The notes under the pieces are model-generated. The model was not told the origin of the DNA. It saw only the letters and a program-made list of their open reading frames with translations, and did no database searches. The translations under genes were made by a program, and so were the position numbers. From Sporobolomyces roseus (taxonomy: Eukaryota; Basidiomycota; Microbotryomycetes; Sporidiobolales; Sporidiobolaceae), in assembly GCA_016617785.1 (NCBI GenBank), contig JADILM010000002.1, forward strand, positions 1,488,001-1,552,000: a stretch of 64,000 nt of DNA, in the 5' to 3' direction. Every line of letters begins with the position of its first letter. Within the stretch, counting starts at the first letter, position 1. Positions 11,401-22,121 of the stretch are shown piece after piece.

Positions 11401-11740
11401 GGGAAGGGATCTGTGTAGGGTACGAAGAAGGTGTAGGGCGATGTGGGGCTGCGTGATCTAGAGTAGTAGGAGTGATGGTCGAGGAAGGAGATGAGAGGGG
11501 AGGAATCGCGAGAGAACGATGGGTTTGGGCTCTCGTCGGGCTGAGTACTGATGGTGGAGAGGTCGACATAGGTGGTACATGTATAGGTGGTAAGCTAGCG
11601 TTCTTCGCTCTTGGTGTTGTCCGCATAATGAGTCCCGATCCAGTTGGAGAGACGGATGGTGGAGTTGAAGGTGTCGCTGGTCTACCGGTTCCCTCTGACA
11701 GTGGAGATCTCAATCTGTGAGGGTCCTGTGAACTCGACAT
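8456..11740 (-). CDS. ATP-NAD kinase (UTR1/POS5 family), with long disordered ends
   Basis: Phosphorylates NAD(H) to NADP(H). The ATG is at 11738-11740. The order is: about 270 residues of Ser/Pro-rich low complexity ending in [20 protein letters not shown]; a core with LGGDGTVLY (ATP/NAD site, near 10200), [50 protein letters not shown] (NAD-binding) and [14 protein letters not shown]; and a C-terminal acidic tail ([14 protein letters not shown] type) with an Arg/Ser-rich end. The tail resembles those of other basidiomycete NAD kinases rather than the compact bacterial enzyme. The next gene on this strand is transaldolase, also tied to NADPH metabolism. Intron borders in the middle were not all resolved. 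Confidence 0.9.
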
Positions 11741-12226
11741 GTCTCCTCGGATGCTATAATTTGATGAGGTCGGAAAGGCGAAGTCAATCGGGAAGATGTG
11801 TTGTTTAGGTGAGAGTCGCTGCTATCTGTGACCTGTCTTTGGGTACTTCGGTTTGTGCTGAACCGCTGTCGAAGGGGAGGAGACGACGAGATGAATGTGG
11901 AGGAGACGAACGAGCAAGTTTCGCAAAATCAAGTGGAGGAATCAATCATCCATGATTTTCGCAACAACAAGGCTTTGATTCCCACGCGATACAGCGGGAT
12001 AAGGTCGCAATGATCGTCACGAGGAGAGTTCCGGCGGAGCAGGAGACAGCGACATGATTCGCGAAGACTAATGATCCGCAAAGTCGCTCGAAGATCGAAA
12101 GCTGCCCGAGTCTCCGTCAATGAACTCGACTCTGCTCACAGAAGAACTTCAGATGGGTAACAGAGTAAAACGGGTTTTATTGACATAGTGAGTGAGTGGG
12201 TATGTTCAGGCAAAGGTAACAGAAAT
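11741..12226. other. Intergenic: NAD kinase promoter and transaldolase 3' region
   Basis: About 490 bp. It should hold the upstream region of the NAD kinase gene (right of 11740) and the transaldolase 3' UTR. ORFs on either strand are short and unsupported. No further feature was seen. Confidence 0.5.
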
Positions 12227-13726
12227 TTAGAGCTTCTTCTCGAGGAGAGACTTAAGTTCATCAGCGTCAACAGCGAACTTGCGAATTCCCTCGTGGAGCT
12301 TGTCGAAGGCCATCTGATCCTGTGAACGATGCAAAGAGGGAAAGGTTAGTGAGAATCTGTGCAAGTCAGAGTTTTCGAAGAAGTCGAAAATAATCGGATT
12401 TTGAACTTACCTGAAGAAGAGACCACCTGAAAGCACCCTCGTTGTCAACAAAGGAAACCTTCTCCATGGGATCCTCCTTTTGAGCCTTCTCCTTGGAAAG
12501 AACTTGCTTCATCTCTTCGTCGGACTTTTGAAGCTTGTCGAGGAGGGAAGGAGAGATGGTAAGGAAATCACATCCAGCGAGCGAGATGATCTCTCCGGTC
12601 TGATCATAAACGAGAAAAATCGTCAGTGAACGAATTCGAAGAAGGTGAGAAGGGAAGGGTGGTGCGAACGTTTCGGAAAGAAGCACCCATAACGATGGTG
12701 TCGTAGTTGTGTTGCTTGTAGTAGTTGTAGATCTTGCTGACCGAGACAACTCCGGGGTCGGTAGGTCCCTCGTAGTTTCCCTCTGGCTTGTTTTGCTTGT
12801 ACCAGTCGAGAATACGTCCGACGAAAGGAGAGATGAGGGTCACCTTGGCCTCCGCGCAGGCAACGGCTTGTTGGAAGCCGAACAAGAGGGTGAGATTACA
12901 ATGAATCTCATCCTCTTGTTCAAGCTCACGTGCAGCCTGGATTCCCTCCCAAGTAGAAGCAATCTTGATAAGAATGCGGTCCTTTGAGATTCCGATCTCC
13001 TTGTAGAGAGCGATGAGCTTCTTGGCCTGCATTCCCGAATTACGCGCTATCAGCCGAGTGAAGGGATAGAGCAAATGAACGAGAACGCACCTTGGCCTTG
13101 GTAGCCTCCTTGTCGAAAGAGAGGGAAGCGTCAACTTCGGTCGAGACACGTCCGGGAACGATAGCAAGGATCTCCTTTCCGAACTCTACGAGCTATTTAC
13201 CAAGCGGAATCAAGGAATACAGTCAGTGAGATGAAACGAGATTGTGCGAAAGGAAGTTGATCGATGACAGAATGTGGAGGTTTTCGAAAAGAGGTGGAAC
13301 TTACGAGACGGTCGATGGTGTTCTCGGTTTGCTCCTCACGGGATCTACATCACCAAGGAACGAGTCAGTACGGTTGCGCAACAGGGAAAGGTAATCGGCC
13401 ACCCTCGGGTTTTCAGGGAGTAGGGGGGAAGAGTTTCACTCACCCTCCCTTCTTCTTAGCGTATTCAACGGCTACATCGATGAGCTTGGCGTATTTGGGG
13501 TCCTTGACAGCAGCGAGGATGAGGGAAGGGTTGGTGGTAGCATCTTGGGGCTTGTAAGCGGCAATGGCTGTAATGATGAAACGTTTTTGAGAAGAAAGTC
13601 AACTTCCGAGCAAATCTAACCGAGGTCAGAGCGAGGAGAGAGAGAGAGAGTGGGCTTACATTCGAAATCACCAGAGTCAGAGACGACGGTGGTGAATTGC
13701 TTAAGTTGTTCAAGGGAGGAAGGCAT
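12227..13726 (-). CDS. TAL1: Transaldolase
   Basis: Transfers a dihydroxyacetone unit between sugar phosphates in the non-oxidative pentose phosphate pathway (cytosol). The protein begins [20 protein letters not shown], continues with [15 protein letters not shown] (transaldolase signature), then [30 protein letters not shown] (Schiff-base Lys), [31 protein letters not shown] and [14 protein letters not shown], and ends SLLEKKL. About 320 aa, normal for the family, with six or more introns. The ATG at 13724-13726 directly follows an intron acceptor (CTACAG). That intron (13727-13868) is either in the 5' UTR or joins a short in-frame extension from an ATG at 13922 (see findings). Confidence 0.95.
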
Positions 13727-13868
13727 CTGTAGCAAAGATTGAGATGGAATCAGTTGGAATGATCAAACTTGATGTGGCCAACGAGAGAGCTAGACTAACA
13801 GTGTAAACTGTACGATAGATCTGATCAGTGATCTGAATTGATTGGGGATGAACTCGAGGTGAACTTAC
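13727..13868 (-). other. Intron immediately upstream of transaldolase ATG
   Basis: 142 nt, GTAAGT...CTACAG on the minus strand, ending exactly at the main ATG. Introns in the 5' leader are frequent in strongly expressed basidiomycete genes. The upstream exon (13869-13922) contains an ATG in phase with the main frame. Confidence 0.65.
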
Positions 13869-13978
13869 TAGAACTTGTGTAAGGTGAAGAAGAGAGAGAG
13901 GGGACTTGAATTTTCGCTGCATGACGAGCAACTTTCTCCAGTTTTCGTTCTCTCTGTTCCTCGGTCAAGTTTGCGCCC

Positions 13979-13986
13979 TATATATA
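13979..13986 (-). promoter_or_regulatory. TATA box of transaldolase gene
   Basis: A perfect TATATATA, palindromic here, lies about 57 bp upstream of the ATG at 13922 and just before the leader exon. This fits a core promoter of a highly expressed housekeeping gene. No other TATA-like element is as clear nearby. Confidence 0.5.
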
Positions 13987-14397
13987 CGAGTCCTCTTGTT
14001 CGTCGAGATTCAAACCCGAAGGTGCCGCGTAGAAAATTGAGAGTGATTTCCTTCGCAAGGAAAGCGAAACAGGTTTGTGCGAGGAGAACTACCGTTTAAG
14101 ACGCTCGAGGGCCGGGGCAAGACGCCGACGACGGAAGAGACGATGCTGACTCACCGTGGACCAGGTTATGAAGGATTGCGGAATAGTTGCAAAGTTGCGA
14201 AAATGCGAACAAGTTCTGATAACACCACGACGACGACGACGACGAAGATTCTATGTAATGATTCTTATGTACATCTACTATCCCATTAAAAGTAAAGAAG
14301 GGAGTTTATGGTATTCTAAAGCAAGAGTCTAAAGGGGTTCTAGGTGTTGCGAGTCTATAGGCAAAAGGGAAGAGGGAGAAGAAAATCGAAAGGAGGA
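13987..14397. other. Intergenic between transaldolase promoter and MFS gene 3' end
   Basis: Contains a short (CGA)n run at about 14230-14243 and the A/T-richer 3' region of the MFS gene (14250-14340). No gene is supported. Confidence 0.45.
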
Positions 14398-16944
14398 TTA
14401 GACAGCAGCAGCAGTGTAAGTAGCTTCGTTACTGATAGAAGGTCGCTTGTTGAGGTTGTCGCCGTCAACTCGGTCTTCTTCGAGATCTCGTCCGTCGGAA
14501 GCGTACTTGGACTTGGCTCGGATTTTCTCTGCGAAAAGGAGAATAGCTTATCAGTGTCGCGCGCTCGAAGCGGTTAGTTTTCGGGGGAAAGGCTCACCTC
14601 CGTAGATGAAGAGAACGTAAGGGAGAGGAATGGCGAGACAAGCGACGAGGGAGAGGAGGAGTCCAGCGTATTGGTATCCCATACCTGAGAAGAAGAAATG
14701 AGAAAGAATCAGTCTCTTGCGAGTAGAACGGATGATACGCAGTAATAGACTCACCGTTGAACATGTAGTTGGCGAAAAGAGGTGTCGAAGCACCTGGAAA
14801 AAGGGAAGCGAAAGAGAGATCAGCTTTCTGCTGTTCTAACGGGGAAAGAATCCTCGAGCTCACCGAACATGTTACGAAGGAAACCTTGTCCAGCGATAGC
14901 ACTCGATGAGAACTCTCCGTAGGCATCGGCGGTGTAGTTGTAGACACCTGGACATCCGAACTGAATCTCGTCAGTCAAGAGCTCCGTTTCACGATTAGAT
15001 AGGTAAGTTCGGAAACTCACAGTTGAAGACGTGGTAAATACCGACAAGGATGGGAACGAGCGAGATGATAGGCGCGATCTGTAAGGAGCGAACAAGGTCA
15101 GTCGAAGGGATTCGAAAACGGTAAGCCTGCGAAAAACTGACCCAGTGAACGAAACCGTATTGAGTGAAGGAGAAGATGAAGAGACCAGCGGGGAGGAGCC
15201 AAGCAAAGTACATCGCACCAAGGAGACGGTATTCAGGAATGGGGATACCGCCGTTCTCATCTCGTTTCTTGTCGTAGATCGAATCGGTCCATCGACTCGT
15301 TCCGAAACCGATGAAGCAGCCAATGATAAGGGCGATGTAGGGAAGTCCTCCGATACCTTCACTCCAGCCGTGGTTGTTTTGGAAGCAGAGAGGGATAGCT
15401 GACAAGAAGAGGAACTGTTTTCAAAAGTTTTCGCCAGGTTAACGAAAAATACGAAGACGACGGAAGAGAAAGATACGTACGGTGATACCCCATGCGTAGG
15501 CGATCCACAGACCGAAGGAAAGGACGACGGGTTCCCTGACGAGCAAAAGGACTGAACGGGTGAGCGCGGTTTTGAGGAGGTCTTTGACGTTTTCGTTTTC
15601 AAGTTCGATGGGGGCACGGATGTTTTTCTGTCCAGTCTCCTTGCGCATGCGAGCAGCTCGACGAGCGAGGATCTTGGCACCACGAGTTTCGCGGAGGAGG
15701 ATGATCTCCGCGACGAGCAGGGCGGCGTTGGCGAAGAGGTGGATTCGTTGAATCCATCGCCATCCGAGTGTCTCGTCGATGAAACCACAGTAGAGAGGAG
15801 CGGCGACAGTACCGAAGATAGCGACGAAGGTGAAGCATGACTGTTCTCGCACAATTCTGTTGTCAGTAAGAGCATCGCAGAGAAGTAGAAGGAAAGCTCA
15901 CCATTGGCATTGAGCGATCTTTCGTGTTCCAAATATCGGCGAGTGTTCCTCCGACCAAGATAGTTCCACACGATCCGAAGATACCAGAGAGTAGTCGTCC
16001 AACGATCTCACAGGTGATGTTGGTGCCTTCAGAGAGGAGGATGAAGATCAAAACGAAACAGGCGTAGGCGGTCAAAAAGACTTCTCGGCGACCGACGAGT
16101 TCACACAGAGGAGCGAGAAAGAGAGGTGCGACGGCACATGCAGCATTGAAACTGTCGAGAACGAGGGAATGATCAGTCTGGAGTTTGGCAGCGCGGGATC
16201 CAGTGCGTGCGCGGAAAGGGGAGCGTACGTGAACATTCCGATCTGTCCCACAACGTTGATAACTCCGAACTCTTCTGTCATCGTAGGGATACCGCTCGAG
16301 AACGCTGTGGTCGAGAGACCGATATTGCAAGTCATGGCACAGAGGAGGAAGGTCTAAGGAAGAACGAGATCGGGTTTAGTTGGTTTTGCGAGCAGAAGAT
16401 AGTAGGAATTTGGCTTACGATCATCCACTTCTTCGCTTTCGGCCAGTTCATAGGGTTCTCGGGATCATTTGGTTCGAAGTGAACAAGTTGAATTTTCCGA
16501 GGGTCGACGTCGTCCGGTAAGTTTCCCTTCTCCTTAGCCTCAGCTAGCTTCTCCTCATCTCCCTTGGTCTTCTCGGTCTTTTCGTTACCCTGTCAATCCG
16601 AAACAAGATGCCGAAGTTTAGTCAGCAATCCGAGTTTGAGCGTAATCGAGAATGGGAGAAACGAGAGTTGAAAGACTTACCTCTTCCTCTCCGAAGCGAG
16701 TGACCGATGAACGACGCGTTGAAGGTTGAGTCGAAGCGGGAGTGTTTCCAACAGTTCGTTCTCCCTCGCCCTCCTCTCCTAGATCCCTGTAGACTTTCTG
16801 ACTAGCTGCTGACTTCCCTCGCTTCAAAGGCCATTTGCTCTTCTTTGGTGGTCCTCCAACTCCACCAGTGTTCTCAATTCGTCCTTCATCGTCGGCTTCG
16901 GGGAAGAAGGAAGCGTTGATAGTTGTTGGTTTGAGACCAGGCAT
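14398..16944 (-). CDS. MFS transporter, DHA1 type (polyamine/multidrug-like)
   Basis: Predicted plasma-membrane H+ antiporter. The ATG at 16942-16944 opens a hydrophilic, Ser/Lys-rich N-terminal tail of roughly 120 aa, followed by the family motif FEPNDPENPMNWPKAKKW just before TM1. Then come TFLLCAMTCNIGLSTTAFSS, the loop-2/3 motif CELVGRREVFL, RLLSGIFGSCGTILVGGTLADIW (TM4-5 region), the central loop with ARRAARMRKETGQKNIR, and the second half with FIGFGTSRWTD and GYQYAGLLLSLVACLAIPLP. The C terminus ends YTAAAV. Twelve TMs and about 600 aa are expected. The substrate cannot be told from sequence. The signature NPxNWP is typical of fungal DHA1 carriers such as the polyamine and azole exporters. 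Confidence 0.88.
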
Positions 16945-17959
16945 CGTTGCGAAGTCGAGATTTGTTCGTTACTTGAAGAGTCGAAGCGCTGATCTGGTCG
17001 AGGGTTTGCGCTGTTCCTTCAACTTTGGGGGTGAAAAAAGTGAGTGGAGAGAAAGAGGAAAAACAGAGCTAAAGCGGCGGGCACCTCAAAAAAATCCCCT
17101 CAGCATGCGAGGGGAAGAGCTTCATCGATTCTCCAACTCTCCGCACTATCTCCGCTTTTCGGTCAAAGTTTTGACGAAAGCTGGCCACTCCACTGAGGTC
17201 ATCACTCTTTCCTAGCAAAGAATATTCGAGTCCCGTCCGAAGCAAGCCGCTTTGGCGATGCAGCTGCAGCCGAAATTGAAACCAGAACGAAGTCGAGAAA
17301 AGGTCGAAACGTCGTCAGCTCGCTTGAATCGCAAGCTAGTACATGTGAACGCTTTCTGGGAAGCCTACAAATCATAGCGTAACATTCAGCTCGACGCCAC
17401 ACTTTGCTAAGAAGCTAAAAAAACTCGCTTACACGTTTCTTAGTTTCCTCGCTTAAAAATTTCCTCCTCTGCGAAGAAGCACACGACCGAGAGAGTAATT
17501 CGCGATGGTACGCGATGCCGTAAAGATGACGCTTTCTTCATGTAAGAGTGGAGAGGCTTGAGATGGAGAAAGGAGGCGGAGGGAGGAGAAAGTTGGAGAA
17601 AGGAGGAGAAGTGAAAGCTTCTTTAACAGAACATCAGGATCGGACTAGCGCCATGTGTACGCATGTGCTGTATAGAAGCCGCCGAACTGTGAAGGGAGGT
17701 CGCGAGTCGACGTTGAGCTTGTGAGAGAAGGAGTACAAATTCGATTCTTTCGCAACCACCAATCTCACTCTCCGGTAATTGGGCGCACTCAATATACTGA
17801 ACCTCGGCGAAGATCTGAGAGACGGTTCGGGAGAAGGAAGCGGCAGGGAGAGAAGCGAAATCGATTAAAGGTCCTTTCGCAAAATAAAGAAGCAAAAGTT
17901 GCGACCTCGCTAAGCATTTACAAGCGCTTCAAGCTACATTTCTCGTCAAGCCTTCTACT
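16945..17959. other. Intergenic: MFS promoter and MSH4 3' flank
   Basis: About 1 kb. A minus ORF of 90 aa (17623-17895) and plus ORFs at 16835-17215 and 17721-18071 are present but have no recognisable domain. The plus ORFs overlap the ends of neighbouring genes in antisense. I see no gene I can support. Confidence 0.45.
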
Positions 17960-20900
17960 TCAAACATCAAGCATCTCCTCATCCTGCTGTGGCGCATCGA
18001 TCCCTTTCCTATCCTGCGACCCAGATTCATCTTTGATGTCCATTTCCACGCTTCTCTGCTCCTCGTCCTGAATCACCCGTCCAAACTCTCCTGCCCGAGC
18101 GTAAGAAAGTAGTTCTTGATCTTGATCCGCATCCCACGTTTCCTCGTCATCTTCAACGATAGGAGTAGGGTAAGCCTGATCGAACTCTCCATCACTTTCG
18201 ACTCGTTCAACCTCTAGACTCGTTTCACCCAACATCGTGATCGCTTCTTTCTGTAGATTTTTGAGCATGGTGAAAAGTACTGATCCGTCGATGTTGCGTG
18301 AAGCAGCGAGTTCCCTGAGACTTGCTTTGAGCTATTTAAGTAACGAAACATTTCGTCAGTTCTGTTTGTGAGAACGAACAACAAGCTTGGGACTCACCGA
18401 GAGCAACTCGCGTTTCCTCCTCGCTAGTTGATGTGCGGATGAATCGAGACGACGGTTCTCGGCGAGAGTGTCCAACGTTGAGGAGACGATGTGAGCTTTG
18501 TCGATCATTGGAGTGGGTAGTTTCGCAATCTTCGCGAGTTCGAGACCTAGCGTATCCGAGACCTGTCAATATAAGGACATCGTGGCAGCGTAGTCGAGAG
18601 GCAGAGAGCGTACCGTAGTGAACGAGAGGAGTCGTTCCGTCTCGGAGAATGTGGTGGAACGTCAAGCTGTAGTCGGGTTGCGAACGATCGATCTGTAGTG
18701 AGCGACTTCACATTAGTATCGTGAGGACGAATGAGGCGAAAAGTGAAGGGAGAGACAAACTTCTGTCTCGAGGTGAAGAGAAACGACATTGGGAAAGCGA
18801 GAAAGAGTCGTAGCGAGTTCCTGCATCGACAATTTCTTATCAGCTCGAATGGAGTACGCTCGAGAGTAGGCAAGTCGCGACTCACCTTGAAATGAGTAGC
18901 GAAGAAACAAATCGCCTTGCTCTTGATAACTTCCTCTGCGATAGCATGAGCGATTCCGATCCCCTCATCCGGACTCGTACCCCTTCCCAGCTCATCAACG
19001 ATGACGAGACAAGGTTTCGATTGATCGCTAGCTTCGAGAGCACCGAGGATCATACTCATCGTGACCATTTCTTGAGCAAAGGTGGAAAGAGACGCTTCGA
19101 AATTGTCGTCGTTGCTGAGTCGGGTGAGGAGAGCTGAGACGGGTCGGAAGGAAGCGTAGGTTGCTGGAACGAAACATCCGATCTGAATGAATCAGATTGG
19201 ATCAATTAAACAGTTTCCAATGAGAGAGTGCGAAGGAGAGAAACGAACCTGAGCCATGACGTGAAGCAGAGCGATCTGTCTCAATAGCGTACTCTTCCCA
19301 CTCATATTGCTTCCTGTGATGATCTGGAACGAGGTAGATTCGTTGGCGTAGGTATCGCTGCGCAGATGGCCAAGATTCATTGAGCTCAATCTCGCGAGAT
19401 CACAGTCTATTTCGTTCAGAGAAAGACTGACTTACTTGGGTACGAAAGAACCATCACTCATTCTGAAGTACTCGTGAAGTGGATGTCGACCAGATTTGAC
19501 GGCTAGAGTATCGGTTAACTCGGGTCGAACTGGTTTCGAACGACATCATCAGCTCTTCACGTAATCGATCTCAAACGATAAGAGGGGCTCACCATAGTCG
19601 TGTTTCGAGGAGATATCAGCGAAGCTGAAAGGGAGGCGAAAGAAGGTGAGTAAGCCATTGCTCGTCGAGGGAGTATTCGGTGGAAAAAAACGTACCTAGC
19701 GAGCATATCTACGAGAGCTATAGCTTCTGCACAACGATACAAGCAACCAACGTCCGTCCTGATCTCTTCAAAGATCTCGTCGAGGATCTCATCACTAGCG
19801 AAAACGAAGATCGCAGACTCAGTAGCCAGAGATTCGCAAAATCAGAAACTAAAGTGGGAACGAACCTGAGGAGGTGTATTTCGGTGATACTTTCCGAGAT
19901 ACGTGCGTTGAGTTTCTGAAGTTCCAACGAAGCGAATTGTACGTTCTTTCCTTTCTCATTCTTTTGCGCACGAATTTGGTTCCACTCAAGTTCAGCAACT
20001 GATCCTTTGAACGAAAAGTAGAGGGTGAGAGAAAACGGATGCTTACGATACTCGTGAACAATCGATGAACGTCCCGATCCTTCTCATTCCAACTCTCTTT
20101 CGTACACTGAAACAAGAACTCTCCTTTCGCCGTATTAACGAGGGTTAAATCGAGTCCCGTCTCACTCCTCAAACTATCCTGTAACTCGTTGACATCATTC
20201 AAATTCTCCCTATACGTCTCACGAGCTACGTCGAGCCTACCCAAACCTCCCCCTTGCTCGTCAGCAGATCAAACGAGGAGAGAGAGGAGAGAGATGAGAA
20301 AGAGAGAGAGCTCACAATTTCTTCTTCTCTGATTTGATCGCGAACAATCTTGATGCTCTCGTCAATTTCCTAGTACCCTCTACGTCGTCCCCTCCACCAC
20401 CTCTCCCTTTTCTCACGGGTTCATTCGACCACAAATCTGAATTGACGTTCTCTTCCACTATCTTCCTCATCTCTCCCAACCTCTCATCCTCGAATACTTC
20501 CAGCACCTGGGCGAGTAGAGAGGAGTGTACATTTTCGAGTGAAGTACGAAGGGAGGGAAGGGAGAGGAGGAAGGTTCGGAGGGTGAGGAGGTAGGTAAGT
20601 TTTTGATTGATTAGATTTGAGGGATCTGTCGGTGCTTTGGGAAGGAGTCGACTGGAGGAAGACGTGGAGCGGGATGGTAGAGGATAGAATTTCGTAGAGG
20701 AGACGGAAGAGAGGATTTTCGAGGTGATCTTGTCTAGGTCGAGGTGTTTGAGTCTGTTAAAACACTCATGTGATGGTCAGCCCATCTTTGTGGAGCACAC
20801 GCTGAGCGAGTGAGTGGCTCACGGCTCCAAGGCTTTGCGTAAACTTCGAAGTCGTTCTTCTGAACGCACGAGCTCGTCGACCTAGATATTGCAAAACAAG

Positions 20901-22014
20901 TCAATCACAATTCTTCGAATGAGTCAGAGAGGCGAGCCTACCGCTTCGTAACGTCCCATGATAAGTTCTGGATCAGTTGAAGGAGCGAGGATACTAGCGC
21001 GAAGCTAAGATCGGATGAAAGTCGGTCAGTTTCGCAAAAAGGAAACACTGGAGCGAATAAAGAGGACTCACCAAGCGAGTTCCAGAAGTCGTGTAACACT
21101 TGTTGAGCATTCCCAATAGATGTTGTTTCGATTTCGAGTTGAGGGCCTAACTCATAGAGAAGCTCGAGAGCGAGATTCCATCTTGTTCTCCCTCAGCGAC
21201 GAGGAAAGCGAAAGACTAACATTTTGAACGAGTTCCAAATTCTTCGCCGATTCCGAATCGATCAAACAAGTCCCCTCGAACTGGACGTACCTAATCTTCA
21301 ATCTATGAGGTGACAATGAACCACTACCCGTCGAATCGAGGTATTTGAACAAGGCGCAAATTGCAGAGAGTGCGTAGTATTTGGGTTTAGAAGTCATGAT
21401 CGTATTGGTACGTTCATGGTCGAGAGCACTCAGTTGGATCAGGAACTCGTAGCCTTGAACCAGAGCGAGCGAGGTGAAGTGAGCAAGCAGTTTCGAAGCG
21501 GAGTTTAGGGAACTGCAGACAAACCAGCCTGTAACGGACGAGCGAGCATGAGTCGAAATCAGCACGAGGAGCGAGAGAGCGAGAGTGTGTTTGCCTGTTC
21601 CTCCCAGTATTTACGCGAGACTGGAATGATTGCGATGTGAGGAAAAGTTGCTTGAATCGTTCTAACGAGGAGGGTAACTTCGCTCGTCGCGTTACTCCTC
21701 CCTACCGTCGCACCTTGGACACTCCTCTTGGACTCGACCGGTCTAGCGGAAGGTGGAACGAGAAGAGCGAAACAATTGTTGGTTTCGAGGAAAGTTAGAG
21801 TCTTGACAAAAGTTGAAGTGTCTGAGTATTGAGTTATAGTCACTTTCGAGTATTCTTCGTTGAAGGCCACTGCTCCTATCTCTCCACCTTGTCGAGATTG
21901 GAGGATGGAACAGATTGAATCGAGTGGTTCGTTTGAGGTGTCTAGAGTGCGGGACTGAGCTGTAGTAGGTCGAGAAGCAGTGTATGAACGACTGGGAGGT
22001 CGTGTAGAAGTCAT
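17960..22014 (-). CDS. MSH4: MSH4, meiotic MutS homologue
   Basis: With MSH5, Msh4 forms a clamp that stabilises crossover intermediates in meiosis; it does not do mismatch repair. The ATG at 22012-22014 opens a short Ser/Thr-rich tail. There is no mismatch-binding domain I: the first folded part is EIGAVAFNEEYSKVTITQYSD (MutS II), then lever and clamp. The ATPase has ITGSNMSGKSTLLRQIALLH (Walker A), NFEASLSTFAQEMVTMSMIL (signature loop), CLVIVDELGRGTSPDEG (Walker B) and ICFFATHF. The C-terminal part ends with an acidic tail. The Walker A has Ser where GPNMSGKST usually has Pro. About 1,000 aa and more than ten introns. MSH4 rather than MSH5 or MSH2 is chosen from the missing domain I and the signature loop. 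Confidence 0.88.
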
Positions 22015-22121
22015 CAGAGCAATCGAGACAAAGCAGGTGAAGTGGGAAGAGTCAAGGAGCTTAGAGCGAATTCGCTTTCTCTATCTTTCACCGCATTCAG
22101 TCACTCAGTCGAGAAGGGGGA
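22015..22121. promoter_or_regulatory. 107-bp divergent promoter between MSH4 and the helical-repeat gene
   Basis: Only 107 bp separate the two start codons, so the two genes must share regulatory sequence or overlap in their 5' leaders. No TATA box was seen. A CTTTCTCTATCTTTCACCGC pyrimidine stretch precedes the plus-strand ATG. Confidence 0.6.
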
